DNA of 34,485 nucleotides from NCBI RefSeq assembly GCF_000308615.1, contig NZ_BAGB01000070.1:1-34485 (forward strand), written 5' to 3'. The number at the start of each line of letters is the position of its first letter. The stretch's first letter is position 1. The notes under the pieces are model-generated. The model had not been told where the DNA came from. It saw only the letters and a list, made by a program, of their open reading frames with translations, and did no database searches. Position numbers and translations under genes: made by a program. The stretch is from Nocardia jiangxiensis NBRC 101359 (lineage in GTDB: Bacteria > Actinomycetota > Actinomycetes > Mycobacteriales > Mycobacteriaceae). Shown piece after piece: positions 23,958-32,148 of this stretch.

Positions 23958-24572
23958 TCATCGATCACTGCCGACGCCGGAGCTACCCCGAGCGGATCGC
24001 TGGGAGGCCGGAGCCCAGCCTTCCCGGGCCGCCTCGCCCACACCACCGCCGGAGTTCACCCGATAGACGATCTCCACCGCTCCGGCGTCCAAAGTGCGGG
24101 AACTCTCGAGTTCCAAGCCGATCTCGACGCTCAGCGCATCCGTCAGTCGCAGACCACCACCCAGTAGGAACGGCAGCACGACCAGTTCGAGTTTGTCCAG
24201 GGCGCCGAGCTCCCGGAAGGTCTCGATCGTGCGTGGGCCGCCGATCAGGTGGACGTCACCGCCGCGATCGGCCGCCCGCAACGCCTCCAGCAACCGGACC
24301 GGATCGCTGTCCACGGTCACGTGATCGGGCGTCCCGGCCGGACGCTCCGACGCCAGCACGAACACCTGCAGATCCGGCCACGGCCAGAAGTCGTTGCTCA
24401 GCGCGGGTTCGAAGGTGGTGCGGCCCATCAGCGCGGCCTCGCAGGTCCGCAGGAATTCCGTGATGCCGTGGCTGCCGTGCCCGTGCGCCGGATCCACCAC
24501 CTGCGGCGGCCACCCGTTGGGCGTGCTGACGTAACCGTCGGCGCTCATGCACAAGCGAGCCAGGATCTGCAT
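23958..24572 (-). CDS. RibD C-terminal/dihydrofolate reductase-fold protein
   Basis: A 204-residue protein starting 'MQILARLCMSADGYVSTPNG', the first strand and NADPH-binding loop of the RibD-C/DHFR-like fold. It also has 'AALMGRTTFEPALSNDFWPW', 'DVHLIGGPRTIETFRELG' and 'LELVVLPFLLGGGLRL', the usual second half. Such stand-alone reductases are abundant in Actinobacteria. Few have known substrates, and they are not true folate enzymes. GGAAGG lies about 8 bases before the ATG at 24572. The last about 25 residues are Ser/Gly/Arg-rich and may be unstructured. It converges with the HAD gene with no intergenic base. Confidence 0.85.
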   Translation of the reverse strand: MQILARLCMSADGYVSTPNGWPPQVVDPAHGHGSHGITEFLRTCEAALMGRTTFEPALSNDFWPWPDLQVFVLASERPAGTPDHVTVDSDPVRLLEALRAADRGGDVHLIGGPRTIETFRELGALDKLELVVLPFLLGGGLRLTDALSVEIGLELESSRTLDAGAVEIVYRVNSGGGVGEAAREGWAPASQRSARGSSGVGSDR

Positions 24573-24639
24573 CCGAGTACCTTCCCTGCGTTGTCGATTG
24601 CAGGTAGGACGGTGCGGAATCGGATAAATCATCGCCCGG

Positions 24640-24664
24640 CCGGGAAGCGCCGGACGCTTCCCGG
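24640..24664 (-). terminator. 10-bp hairpin terminating the rhodanese-metZ operon
   Basis: CCGGGAAGCG (24640-24649) pairs with CGCTTCCCGG (24655-24664) around a five-base loop, 10 bases beyond the metZ stop codon in the minus direction. The stem is perfect and GC-rich but has no T-run. Confidence 0.65.
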
Positions 24665-24674
24665 TCCGCGATGC

Positions 24675-25889
24675 TCAGCCCAGCGCCTGATCCAGGTCGC
24701 CGAGCAGATCCTCGACGTCCTCGAGGCCGATGGAGATGCGCAGCACGCCGTCGGTGATCCCCACGGCCGCACGGCCTTCGGCTCCCATCGCGCGGTGCGT
24801 GGTGGTGGCCGGATGGGTGATCAGCGTCTTGGCGTCGCCCAGGTTGTTGGAGATGTCGACGATGCGCAGCCGGTTCAGCACCTCGAACGCGCGCTTCTTC
24901 GCCTCGGACGGGTCGGCGGCCAACTCGAAGGTGACGACCGTGCCGCCGCCGCTCATCTGCTGCCGCGCCAGCTCGTACTGCGGATGTGACTGCAGGAAGG
25001 GGTATTTCACCCACGACACGGACGGCTGCTGCTCCAGGAATTCGGCGATCTTGTGTGCCGACTGCACCGAATGACGCACCCGCAGCGGCATCGTCTCGAG
25101 CCCCTTGAGCAACGTCCACGCATTGAACGGGCTCAACGCCGGACCGGTGTGCCGCATGAGGTTCTTCACCGGGCCGCCGATGAACTCGCTGTCGCCGAGG
25201 ATCGCACCGCCCAGCACCCGGCCCTGGCCGTCGATGTGCTTGGTGCCCGAGTACACGACCACATCCGCGCCCAGCGTCAGGCTCTGCTGCAGCAGCGGTG
25301 TGGCGAAGACGTTGTCCAGCACCACTTTCGCGCCCGCCGCATGGGCCAGCTCGGACACCCGGCGCACATCCACCAGGGTCTGCATCGGGTTGGACGGGGT
25401 CTCGAAGAAGACGGCCGCGGTCGGCACCGACAGCGCCTGCTCCCACTGGCTCAGGTCCTCGCCGTCGACGAAGACCGTCTCCACACCCCAGCGCGGCAGG
25501 ATCTCGTTGCACACCACGAAACAGGAGCCGAACAGGCTGCGCGCGGCGACCAGCCGATCACCGTTGCCCAGCAGCGCGGCCAGCGCGGTGAACACCGCGG
25601 ACATCCCGCTCGCGGTCGCGAAACACGCCTCCGCGCCCTCGATCAGCCGCATCCGCTCCTCGAACATCGCCACGGTCGGATTCCCGTAGCGCGAATACAC
25701 GAAATGCTCGACGTCGCCGGTGAACGACGCCTCGGCCGCTTCCGCACTGGGGAACACGAAACCCGAGGACAGGTACAGCGCCTCGGAGGTCTCCTCGAAT
25801 CCGGAGCGGCGCAGGCCGCCTCGCACACCCAGCGTGGCCGGGCCGACGCCCTCGGGCAGCGGTTTGTCGAATGCTCCGCCGGTGATCAC
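24675..25889 (-). CDS. metZ: O-succinylhomoserine sulfhydrylase MetZ
   Basis: A 404-residue PLP enzyme of the Cys/Met metabolism family. Lys217 in 'VVYSGTKHIDGQGRV' binds PLP. 'YSRYGNPTVAMFEERM', 'FATASGMSAVFTALAALL', 'FFETPSNPMQTLVD' and 'NNLGDAKTLITHPATTTH' are diagnostic. MetZ makes homocysteine directly from O-succinylhomoserine and sulfide. Specificity for succinyl or acetyl esters cannot be told with certainty, but the M. tuberculosis relative Rv0391 is annotated as MetZ and also follows a rhodanese gene. The GTG at 25889 has GGAGG 7 bases upstream and overlaps the rhodanese stop (GTGA). The operon is under the riboswitch at 26363-26444. Confidence 0.94.
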   Translation of the reverse strand: MITGGAFDKPLPEGVGPATLGVRGGLRRSGFEETSEALYLSSGFVFPSAEAAEASFTGDVEHFVYSRYGNPTVAMFEERMRLIEGAEACFATASGMSAVFTALAALLGNGDRLVAARSLFGSCFVVCNEILPRWGVETVFVDGEDLSQWEQALSVPTAAVFFETPSNPMQTLVDVRRVSELAHAAGAKVVLDNVFATPLLQQSLTLGADVVVYSGTKHIDGQGRVLGGAILGDSEFIGGPVKNLMRHTGPALSPFNAWTLLKGLETMPLRVRHSVQSAHKIAEFLEQQPSVSWVKYPFLQSHPQYELARQQMSGGGTVVTFELAADPSEAKKRAFEVLNRLRIVDISNNLGDAKTLITHPATTTHRAMGAEGRAAVGITDGVLRISIGLEDVEDLLGDLDQALG

Positions 25890-26308
25890 GACTGCCTCCA
25901 GGGCAGCCCCTCGGCACGCCAGCCCGCGCCGCCGCGATGGCCGTCGGCATCGAGCGGGCCCTCGAAACCGGCCAGGACGTTGTAGGAGGGTGTGAATCCG
26001 GCCGCGGTGGAGGCCGTCGCCGCACCGATGGATCGCTGGCCGGAGCGGCACAGGAAGATCACCGGCGCATCGCTCTCGGCTGCCCGGCCGGCCAGCGTCT
26101 GCTTCAGCTGATCGACGAAGGCGTCGTTACGCTGCCCGGCGCCGTCGACCCACTCGATCAGGGCCGTCGGCCGGTCGATCGCACTCGTCTCGGGCACCCC
26201 GACGAACCGCCACTCGGCCTCGGTGCGCACATCCACCAAAATGGCATCAGGATTGTCGCGCAACAGATCCCATGCCTGCTGGACAGTGATGTCACCCGCG
26301 TAACTCAC
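25886..26308 (-). CDS. rhodanese-like sulfurtransferase
   Basis: A single-domain rhodanese of 140 residues. The catalytic loop is 'FLCRSGQRS' with Cys87, which would carry a persulfide, and 'AILVDVRTEAEWRFVG' is the usual second motif. It matches Rv0390 of M. tuberculosis in position, directly before metZ, and probably supplies or channels reduced sulfur for homocysteine synthesis. The start is a GTG at 26308 with GAGGAGG 8 bases before it. About 54 bases separate it from the riboswitch aptamer, and this gap can fold a hairpin (GCCGCC with GGCGCGGC) that might be the expression platform. Confidence 0.92.
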   Translation of the reverse strand: MSYAGDITVQQAWDLLRDNPDAILVDVRTEAEWRFVGVPETSAIDRPTALIEWVDGAGQRNDAFVDQLKQTLAGRAAESDAPVIFLCRSGQRSIGAATASTAAGFTPSYNVLAGFEGPLDADGHRGGAGWRAEGLPWRQS

Positions 26309-26362
26309 TAGCTGAACCTCCTCGAAGAATCCGCACTTGCCGCGCCTGTTCGGCGGCGTGGC

Positions 26363-26444
26363 CAGGTCGTCACCCGGAGCACCCCACCGCGGAGGAGGGT
26401 TGCCGACCAGCGAGCCGGGGCTTGACGCTGGTGCTCATGACCTG
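26363..26444 (-). promoter_or_regulatory. SAM-IV-type riboswitch
   Basis: Read on the minus strand from 26444, CAGGTCATGAG begins a structured leader closed by GACCTG at 26368-26363. Inside are the blocks CCAGCGTCAAGCCCCGGC, GCTGGTCGGCAACCCTCC, CGCGGTGGGGTGCTCCGGGT and GACGACC. This series is the conserved core of actinobacterial SAM-IV riboswitches, related to SAM-I, which sense S-adenosylmethionine before sulfur and methionine genes. It precedes the rhodanese-metZ operon and should lower its expression when the cofactor is plentiful. Confidence 0.9.
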
Positions 26445-26450
26445 AGATCG

Positions 26451-26480
26451 AGATTGCCTGGCCACACACCCACCTGTCAA
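26451..26480 (-). promoter_or_regulatory. promoter of the riboswitch-rhodanese-metZ transcript
   Basis: On the minus strand TTGACA (26480-26475) is a perfect -35 box. After 18 bases comes CAATCT (26456-26451) as a weak -10. The predicted start, about 7 bases on, falls immediately before the first stem of the riboswitch, which supports the assignment. Confidence 0.65.
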
Positions 26481-26660
26481 ACCCCACCTCTCACGACTAC
26501 GACAAGATTATTTTCCAGCACACGGGCTCGTCAGCGCTGCACGGAAAGCCGAAATCGGACGCAACTGACACGCCGACCCCCGAGGGTTCGCGGCCCGTCT
26601 CGCCGCTCGGACGCGTGGCGGGTGCGAGGAACGAGTACCCGACACGGGGCCGAGCGGTGA

Positions 26661-26702
26661 GACTCCAGGGGCCGCGAACACGCCGCAGCGGAGCGGAGGC
26701 AA
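26661..26702 (-). repeat. dispersed post-stop repeat, copy B
   Basis: On the minus strand, TTGCCTCCGCTCCGCTGCGG followed by CGGCCCCTGGAGTC begins directly after the TGA of the small membrane protein gene. It shares its blocks with copy A at 14299-14338. The rest of the 394-base gap (26309-26702) holds the riboswitch and promoter; I see no gene between 26481 and 26660. Confidence 0.45.
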
Positions 26703-27146
26703 TCAAACACTGCAGACGAACCAGTCGTTACCGGTTTGGGTGAGGTTCCAGGTCGACGTCGATTCGTGGCCGTCGACCGAGCTGGTCACCGTGACCTTGG
26801 CGCGTTTGCCGTTCGCGGTGGGGTCGGTCATGCGGACGATTTCGATCTTCTTTCCGGCCGCGTCCGGGCCCAACGGCGAGTGCGCGGGGTCGAATCCGCT
26901 GCATGCGGTGGCCGCGCGACGCGCCGGGTCGGTGCCGCTCTGGGCAGTGGCGAAATTCTGGATCGCGGTGACCAACCGGTCCGAAGTTGTGACATTCTTC
27001 TCAGCCGGGCGCAGCACCGCCGCAATCAGGACACCGCCGATCACCAGAAGTGCGATCACCGCGGCAGCGATGAACGGCACCGGCGAGCGGACCGCCTCGT
27101 TCTGATCGATCGGGGTCGCGTCGGCGGCGGATTCCGGGTCACTCAT
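26703..27146 (-). CDS. membrane-anchored extracytoplasmic protein, unknown function
   Basis: A 147-residue protein: about 22 polar residues, one transmembrane helix (about 23-45, 'PFIAAAVIALLVIGGVLIAAV') and an outer domain of about 100 residues. That domain contains two cysteines ('ATACSGF' and the C-terminal 'WFVCSV') that may form a disulfide. The end, 'STWNLTQTGNDWFVCSV', resembles small NTF2/DUF4878-like secreted domains, but I cannot assign it securely. The ATG at 27146 begins just before the polar leader, with only weak ribosome binding signals. It is divergent from fprA across 270 bases that hold the iron box. Confidence 0.7.
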   Translation of the reverse strand: MSDPESAADATPIDQNEAVRSPVPFIAAAVIALLVIGGVLIAAVLRPAEKNVTTSDRLVTAIQNFATAQSGTDPARRAATACSGFDPAHSPLGPDAAGKKIEIVRMTDPTANGKRAKVTVTSSVDGHESTSTWNLTQTGNDWFVCSV

Positions 27147-27343
27147 ATCTCGATCATCCCTGGTAGGGAGTGAGGTTCTCGCGCGCACCCCGAATCCGCG
27201 ACCCGGACCGGGAACCGCGGCCATAGCCGTCACCGATAGAATCACCGCCAGCCCCGGCCACGGTCGGCGCGAACTCCGATCCTCGAGCGGCAACGATGCA
27301 GCATCGATCGGTAGGAAGGATCGGCCGGAAACCCGGACCCACG

Positions 27344-27362
27344 TCAACTTAGCCTAAGCTAA
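27344..27362. promoter_or_regulatory. IdeR/DtxR-type iron box before fprA
   Basis: TCAACTTAGCCTAAGCTAA matches the 19-base IdeR consensus TTAGGTTAGCCTAACCTAA at 15 positions, including the whole central nine. It overlaps a TAAGCT -10 candidate (27355-27360) and lies 54 bases before the fprA ATG, suiting iron-dependent repression. Confidence 0.6.
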
Positions 27363-27416
27363 GAACGGCGGCTGAGACATGACGACACAGATTTCGACCA
27401 AAGGGTGCGCAGAAGA

Positions 27417-28841
27417 ATGACCGAAACCAGTGCAGAGTCGAAGGGCGAGGTGAACCCCACCTCCGAGTCCGACGCGCGCCCGCTTCGCATCGCGATCGTC
27501 GGCGCGGGACCGGCCGGAATCTACGCCGCCGACGCCCTGATGAAATCCGACGCCGACGTGAGCATCGACCTGTACGAGCGCATGCCCGCGCCGTTCGGCC
27601 TGATCCGCTACGGTGTCGCGCCCGATCATCCGCGCATCAAGGGCATCATCACCGCACTGCACAAGGTCCTGGACAAGCCGCAGGTGCGCCTGCTCGGCAA
27701 CATCGACTACGGCACCGACATCACCCTGGCCGATCTGCGCCGGTTCTACGATGCGGTGATCTTCTCCACCGGCGCGAACGCCGACCGCGCACTGGGCGTC
27801 GAGGGTATCGACCTGGACGGCAGCTACGGCGCCGCGGACTTCGTGTCCTGGTACGACGGGCACCCGGACGTGCCGCGCACCTGGCCGCTGGAGGCCGAGA
27901 AGGTCGCCGTGCTCGGTGTGGGAAATGTCGCACTGGACGTCGCGCGAGTGCTCGCCAAGACCGGTGACGAACTGCTGCCGACGGAGATCCCGCCGAACGT
28001 GTACGAGGGCCTCAAGGCCAACAAGGCCGTCGAGGTGCACGTCTTCGGGCGTCGCGGCCCGGCCCAGGCCAAGTTCACCCCGCTCGAACTGCGCGAACTC
28101 GACCACTCGCCGAATATCGAAGTCATCGTCGACCCCGAGGACATCGACTACGACGAAGGCTCCGAAGCCGCCCGCCGGCATTCCAAGCAGGTCGACATGG
28201 TCTGCAACACCATCGAGCAGTGGGCGATCCGCGACGTCGGCGCCCGCCCGCACAAACTGTTCCTGCACTTCTTCGAGTCACCGGCCGAACTCGTCGGCGA
28301 GGACGGCAAGGTCAAGGGCCTGCGCACCGAGCGCACCCAGCTCGACGGCACCGGAAACGTCAAGGGCACCGGCGAATTCCGCGATTGGGACGTCCAGGCG
28401 GTGTACCGCGCCGTCGGCTACCTGTCGCAGAACATCCCGCAGCTGCCGTTCGACGATCAGGCCGGAACCGTGCCGAACGAGGCCGGACGCGTCCTGGTCG
28501 ACGAGAACGCCGACGGCGCCGGACGCTACCTGCCCGCCACCTACGTCACCGGCTGGATCAAGCGCGGCCCCGTCGGCCTGATCGGCCACACCAAGGGCGA
28601 CGCCAACGAAACCATCGCCTGCCTGCTCGACGACGCCGCCGCTTTCACCGCCGCCGCCGAACCCGAACTCGACGCGGTCACCGACTTCCTGGAAAGCAAG
28701 GGCATCCCCTTCACCACCTGGGCCGGTTGGTACCGCCTCGACGCCCACGAACGCGCCCTCGGCGAGCCCCAGGGCCGCGAACGCGTCAAGGTCGTCGAAC
28801 GCGAAGACATGCTCCGCGCCAGCGAACCCCACAAAGGTTGA
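27417..28841 (+). CDS. fprA: ferredoxin/adrenodoxin-type NADP+ reductase FprA
   Basis: A 474-residue flavoprotein of the adrenodoxin-reductase type. 'RIAIVGAGPAGIYAADALM' binds FAD, 'PFGLIRYGVAPDHPRIKGI' and 'STGANADRALGV' are family signatures, 'VAVLGVGNVALDVARVLAK' is the NADP site, and 'GWIKRGPVGLIGHTKGDANET' lies at the flavin end. It passes electrons from NADPH to ferredoxins that feed cytochromes P450 and other enzymes, and resembles Rv3106 of M. tuberculosis. The ATG at 27417 is preferred over a GTG at 27405, though neither has a strong ribosome site. An iron box upstream suggests control by iron supply. Confidence 0.94.
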   Translation: MTETSAESKGEVNPTSESDARPLRIAIVGAGPAGIYAADALMKSDADVSIDLYERMPAPFGLIRYGVAPDHPRIKGIITALHKVLDKPQVRLLGNIDYGTDITLADLRRFYDAVIFSTGANADRALGVEGIDLDGSYGAADFVSWYDGHPDVPRTWPLEAEKVAVLGVGNVALDVARVLAKTGDELLPTEIPPNVYEGLKANKAVEVHVFGRRGPAQAKFTPLELRELDHSPNIEVIVDPEDIDYDEGSEAARRHSKQVDMVCNTIEQWAIRDVGARPHKLFLHFFESPAELVGEDGKVKGLRTERTQLDGTGNVKGTGEFRDWDVQAVYRAVGYLSQNIPQLPFDDQAGTVPNEAGRVLVDENADGAGRYLPATYVTGWIKRGPVGLIGHTKGDANETIACLLDDAAAFTAAAEPELDAVTDFLESKGIPFTTWAGWYRLDAHERALGEPQGRERVKVVEREDMLRASEPHKG

Positions 28842-28886
28842 TGCTGCAGTCTTCGGCCGTCGCAGAAAATAGTGCATGCTGATTCT

Positions 28887-29714
28887 GTGTTCGACGCCCA
28901 TGTCCATCTGATCGATCCGCGGTTTCCGCTGATCGAGAACGAAGGCTTCATCCCGCCGCCCTTCACCATCGCCGACTATCGAAAGCGCATGTCGCGCTTC
29001 GATATCGACGGTGGTGCGGTGGTGAGCGGGTCGTTTCAGGGGACCGATCAGGGGTTTCTGCGGGCGGCGCTGGCCGAGTTGGGGGACAACTGGGTCGGGG
29101 TCACCAATCTGCATCCGGAGATCTCCGACGCCCAGATCGTCGAGTTGAGCAAGGCGGGGGTGCGGGCGCTGCGGTTCAATCTCAAGCGCGCCGCCGGTGA
29201 CATCGTCGAACTGACCATGTTGGCGTTGCGCGTGTACGAGCTGGCGCGCTGGCATGTCGAGCTGTACATCGACGGGTCGATGCTGGGGTCGCTCGAGCCG
29301 GTGATCAGCAAGTTGCCCGCGCTGTCGGTCGACCACATGGGCATGTCCGACGAATGCCTGCCCTATCTGCTCAACCTCGTCGATCGCGGGGCGAAGGTGA
29401 AGGCATCCGGATTCGGGCGGGTGTCGATGGATGTGCGCACGGCGTTGCGCCGCATCCACACCGTCAATCCCGGCGCCTTGATGTTCGGCTCGGATCTACC
29501 TGGCACCCGCGCCGGACGCCCGTTCCGCGACGCCGACGTCGAGCTGATCGGCGAGGTCATCGGATCCGATGTGCACCGCGTGCTGGAGGACAACGCGCGA
29601 GCCTTCTACGGCCTGCCGGTCAAGGCGCATCCGCCGGAGGCCAGCCCGCCGACCCGGCCGCTGCCGATGATCGGGCAGCCCACCCTGCGCCTGGGCCGCA
29701 CCGATCTGCCGTAG
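28887..29714 (+). CDS. amidohydrolase-family metal-dependent hydrolase
   Basis: A 275-residue TIM-barrel protein of the amidohydrolase_2 type. 'FDAHVHLIDPRFPL' holds the first metal-binding His-x-His, 'LSVDHMGMSDE' gives a further His, and 'MFGSDLPGTRA' the metal-binding Asp near the C-terminus. These proteins hydrolyse or decarboxylate cyclic and aromatic acids, and the substrate here is unknown. A GTG at 28872 would add five residues (MHADS). I favour 28887 because relatives begin at FDAH, but neither start has a clear Shine-Dalgarno. The last 30 residues are Pro-rich. It follows fprA by 45 bases and could share its transcript. Confidence 0.85.
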   Translation: MFDAHVHLIDPRFPLIENEGFIPPPFTIADYRKRMSRFDIDGGAVVSGSFQGTDQGFLRAALAELGDNWVGVTNLHPEISDAQIVELSKAGVRALRFNLKRAAGDIVELTMLALRVYELARWHVELYIDGSMLGSLEPVISKLPALSVDHMGMSDECLPYLLNLVDRGAKVKASGFGRVSMDVRTALRRIHTVNPGALMFGSDLPGTRAGRPFRDADVELIGEVIGSDVHRVLEDNARAFYGLPVKAHPPEASPPTRPLPMIGQPTLRLGRTDLP

Positions 29715-29729
29715 CCGCGCCCGACCGGG

Positions 29730-30683
29730 TCAATTCGGTCGCTTCACGAGATAGTTCGCCGCGGCGAGGCCGACTCGGTAGGCGTTCTCGACCGAGATCG
29801 CGAAGCCGGTGTAGGTGGCGTTCAACAGGTCGGTGACCGAACCGCCCGCCGGTGGCTGGTCGAAGTCGCTGGCGGTGCGCAGATCGACGTAGCGGTCCAG
29901 TTTCCCGGCGCGGGCCAGGGCCGCGGCGGTGGCGTTGTCCTCCATCTGCGTGGTGCAGTAGTGCGCCTTGCCGCCGGTTTGCAGGCCGACGATGTACGCG
30001 GTCTGCGTCGAGGAGGCCGCGCCGGAGAAGAAGTTGTCGCCGGTGGCGCTGTCGCATTCGGCGACGAACGGTTTGTCGTGTCCGGCCTGCGCGGGATAGG
30101 CGGCCCGCACCGGGGCCAGTCCGGGATCGTCGGCCAGCGCGACATCCTTGGTGTTGCGGTACACCTCGTCGACGAGTGCGCTGTTCAGCTGATATGCCTG
30201 GGTCACCGGCTTGTCCGAATCACCCAGCGACAGATAGCCGTTGGGCGCGGCGGGATCGTCCTGCGGCAGGATGTGATGCCCCAGATCGACGTCCACGACC
30301 CAGTTCGCCCACGCGGCGAATCCGAGCGTCCCGGCCGTGGGCGGCGTCCCGCCGATACCGGCGGTGATGAAATATGCCTTGTCCAGGTTCAGTTTCGGGC
30401 TCGCGAGCATGGTCGACACGGACAGCGCCGCATTGACCTTGCCCTCGCCGGTCACCATCATGCACAGTCCGGAATCGTTGCAGCGCACCGGCGTTCGGAT
30501 ACCGGGCAGGGCGATCTCGTGGGTCCACCGCTGCCGGTCCACCCAGGGCTTGGCCTCCGGGTCGAACATGGTGACGACCATGGCGCGCACCGGAATCGGC
30601 TGGTCGGCGTGGGATGCGCAGCCCGCCGCGGCGAGCGTCACCGCGAGAACCGATATCAGTGTGCCGAACGTTCTGGTGATCAC
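29730..30683 (-). CDS. purine nucleoside permease (NUP)-family lipoprotein
   Basis: A 317-residue exported protein. The leader has the hydrophobic core 'GTLISVLAVTLAAAG' and ends at a lipobox-type cysteine ('AAAGCASHA'), so it should be lipid-anchored outside the cell. The body, with 'VTMFDPEAKPWVDRQRW', 'YFITAGIGGTPPTAGTLGFAAWANWVVD' and 'CTTQMEDNATAAAL', matches the NUP family known from yeast nucleoside permease. The family resembles purine nucleoside phosphorylases, so binding or cleavage of nucleosides outside the membrane is plausible. No true membrane permease domain is seen. The GTG at 30683 has GAGGGGAG about 7 bases upstream. It converges on the amidohydrolase gene and is divergent from the CoA-transferase gene. 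Confidence 0.88.
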   Translation of the reverse strand: MITRTFGTLISVLAVTLAAAGCASHADQPIPVRAMVVTMFDPEAKPWVDRQRWTHEIALPGIRTPVRCNDSGLCMMVTGEGKVNAALSVSTMLASPKLNLDKAYFITAGIGGTPPTAGTLGFAAWANWVVDVDLGHHILPQDDPAAPNGYLSLGDSDKPVTQAYQLNSALVDEVYRNTKDVALADDPGLAPVRAAYPAQAGHDKPFVAECDSATGDNFFSGAASSTQTAYIVGLQTGGKAHYCTTQMEDNATAAALARAGKLDRYVDLRTASDFDQPPAGGSVTDLLNATYTGFAISVENAYRVGLAAANYLVKRPN

Positions 30684-30889
30684 CCGAACTCCCCTCGTGG
30701 AACATGCGTCGAGACAAGAGATAGCGCATCCGCGGCGAGTACACGGCATTATCGACGCAACACGTGTTGATCGATCCACCGCGGGCCATGCCCACCACCC
30801 CCGTGACGCACCCCATCCGCAGGTTTTATTGTCGGTATGTCAACACCGGCGGCCGGCGCCGGTGCGAGGAACGACGAGCTGAGGTTTTC

Positions 30890-31987
30890 GTGACCGATTC
30901 ATCCACCCCCGCACAGGGCCCGCTCGCGGGTATCCGGGTCGTCGAACTGGCCGGTATCGGCCCCGGTCCACACGCGGCGCTGCTGCTGGCCGACCTGGGC
31001 GCGGACGTCGTGCGAGTACAGCGCCCCGGCATGCTGCCCGGATTCATGGAACGCCCGCAGTGGCGCGGCCGGACCATCGTCGAGGCCAACCTCAAGGATC
31101 CCGCCGACATCGAGAAGGTGCTCGGCCTCGTCGAGAAGGCGGACGTCCTGCTCGAAGGTTTCCGCCCCGGCGTCACCGAACGGATGGGCCTGGGCCCGGA
31201 CGTCGCGCTCGAGCGCAATCCGCGACTGATCTACGGCCGCATGACCGGCTGGGGCCAGTACGGACCGATGGCCGATCGCGCCGGACACGACATCAACTAC
31301 ATCTCGCTGACCGGCGTCCTGCACGCCATCGGCCACAAGGGTGAGCGGCCGGTGCCGCCGCTGAACATGGTCGGCGATTTCGGCGGCGGTTCGATGTTCC
31401 TGGTGTTCGGCGTGCTCGCCGCGCTGGTGGAACGTCAGAACTCCGGCAAGGGCCAGGTCATCGATGCCGCGATGGTCGACGGCGCACTGGCGCTGTCGCA
31501 CATGATCTGGGGGATGAAGGGTGTGGGCCTGTGGTCCGACGAGCGCGGATCCAACCTGCTCGACACCGGAATGGCCTTCTACGACACCTACGAGACCTCC
31601 GACGGTAAATACATGGCGGTCGGCTGCATCGAACCGCAGTTCTACGCCGAATTCCTGAAGGGTCTCGAGATCGAACCCGAGGGCCTGCCCCAGCAGATCG
31701 ACCCGGCCGGGCAGGACCAGCTGCGCAAACTGTTCGCCGAGAAGTTCAAGACCCGCACCCGCGACGAGTGGACCGCGGTCTTCACCGGCACCGACGCCTG
31801 CTGCACACCGGTGCTGACCATGACCGAAGCCGAGCAGAACGAGCACATCGCCGCACGCACCGGCCTGGTCGAGATCGACGGTGTCGTGCAGCACGCACCC
31901 GCGCCCCGGTTCTCCCGCACCCCCGGCGCGGTGCCGACGCCGCCGCCGTCGGAGGGCACCCCGATCGAACAGGTCTGGGCGAACTGA
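30890..31987 (+). CDS. class III CoA-transferase/alpha-methylacyl-CoA racemase
   Basis: A 365-residue protein of the CaiB/BaiF family. 'PLAGIRVVELAGIGPGPHAALLLADLGADVVRVQRPG' (two family blocks in the first 50 residues), 'GRMTGWGQYGPMADRAGHDINYISLTGVL' with the active-site His-Asp, and 'DACCTPVLTMTEA' are typical of alpha-methylacyl-CoA racemases, which invert the 2-methyl group of branched acyl-CoAs before beta-oxidation. The length fits racemases better than longer CoA-transferases. The GTG at 30890 follows GAGG by 6 bases. In this genus such genes act in sterol side-chain or branched fatty-acid breakdown, but no partner genes are near. Confidence 0.92.
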   Translation: MTDSSTPAQGPLAGIRVVELAGIGPGPHAALLLADLGADVVRVQRPGMLPGFMERPQWRGRTIVEANLKDPADIEKVLGLVEKADVLLEGFRPGVTERMGLGPDVALERNPRLIYGRMTGWGQYGPMADRAGHDINYISLTGVLHAIGHKGERPVPPLNMVGDFGGGSMFLVFGVLAALVERQNSGKGQVIDAAMVDGALALSHMIWGMKGVGLWSDERGSNLLDTGMAFYDTYETSDGKYMAVGCIEPQFYAEFLKGLEIEPEGLPQQIDPAGQDQLRKLFAEKFKTRTRDEWTAVFTGTDACCTPVLTMTEAEQNEHIAARTGLVEIDGVVQHAPAPRFSRTPGAVPTPPPSEGTPIEQVWAN

Positions 31988-32035
31988 TCCGCTACCCGGC
32001 GGGGGTGTCCGGTCCGGACATCCTCGCCGGGGAAG

Positions 32036-32053
32036 AGCTGCGAAATCGCAGCT
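32036..32053 (+). terminator. 8-bp perfect hairpin after the racemase gene
   Basis: AGCTGCGA (32036-32043) and TCGCAGCT (32046-32053) are exact inverted copies, about 50 bases after the racemase stop codon and before the regulator gene. There is no T-run. Likely a terminator, though a small operator is not excluded. Confidence 0.5.
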
Positions 32054-32135
32054 GAACTCGTAGCATGCATTCGAGGTTTCCGATCCGCTTGCCGCCGTGC
32101 GGGGTTCACCCTCCACGCACGGAATCATGAGGCAC

Positions 32136-32141
32136 TAAAGT
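32136..32141 (+). promoter_or_regulatory. -10 box for a leaderless regulator transcript
   Basis: TAAAGT fits TANNNT and ends 7 bases before the ATG at 32149, placing the transcription start on the A of the start codon. No Shine-Dalgarno is visible between them. Confidence 0.5.
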
Positions 32142-32148
32142 AAGTTCC

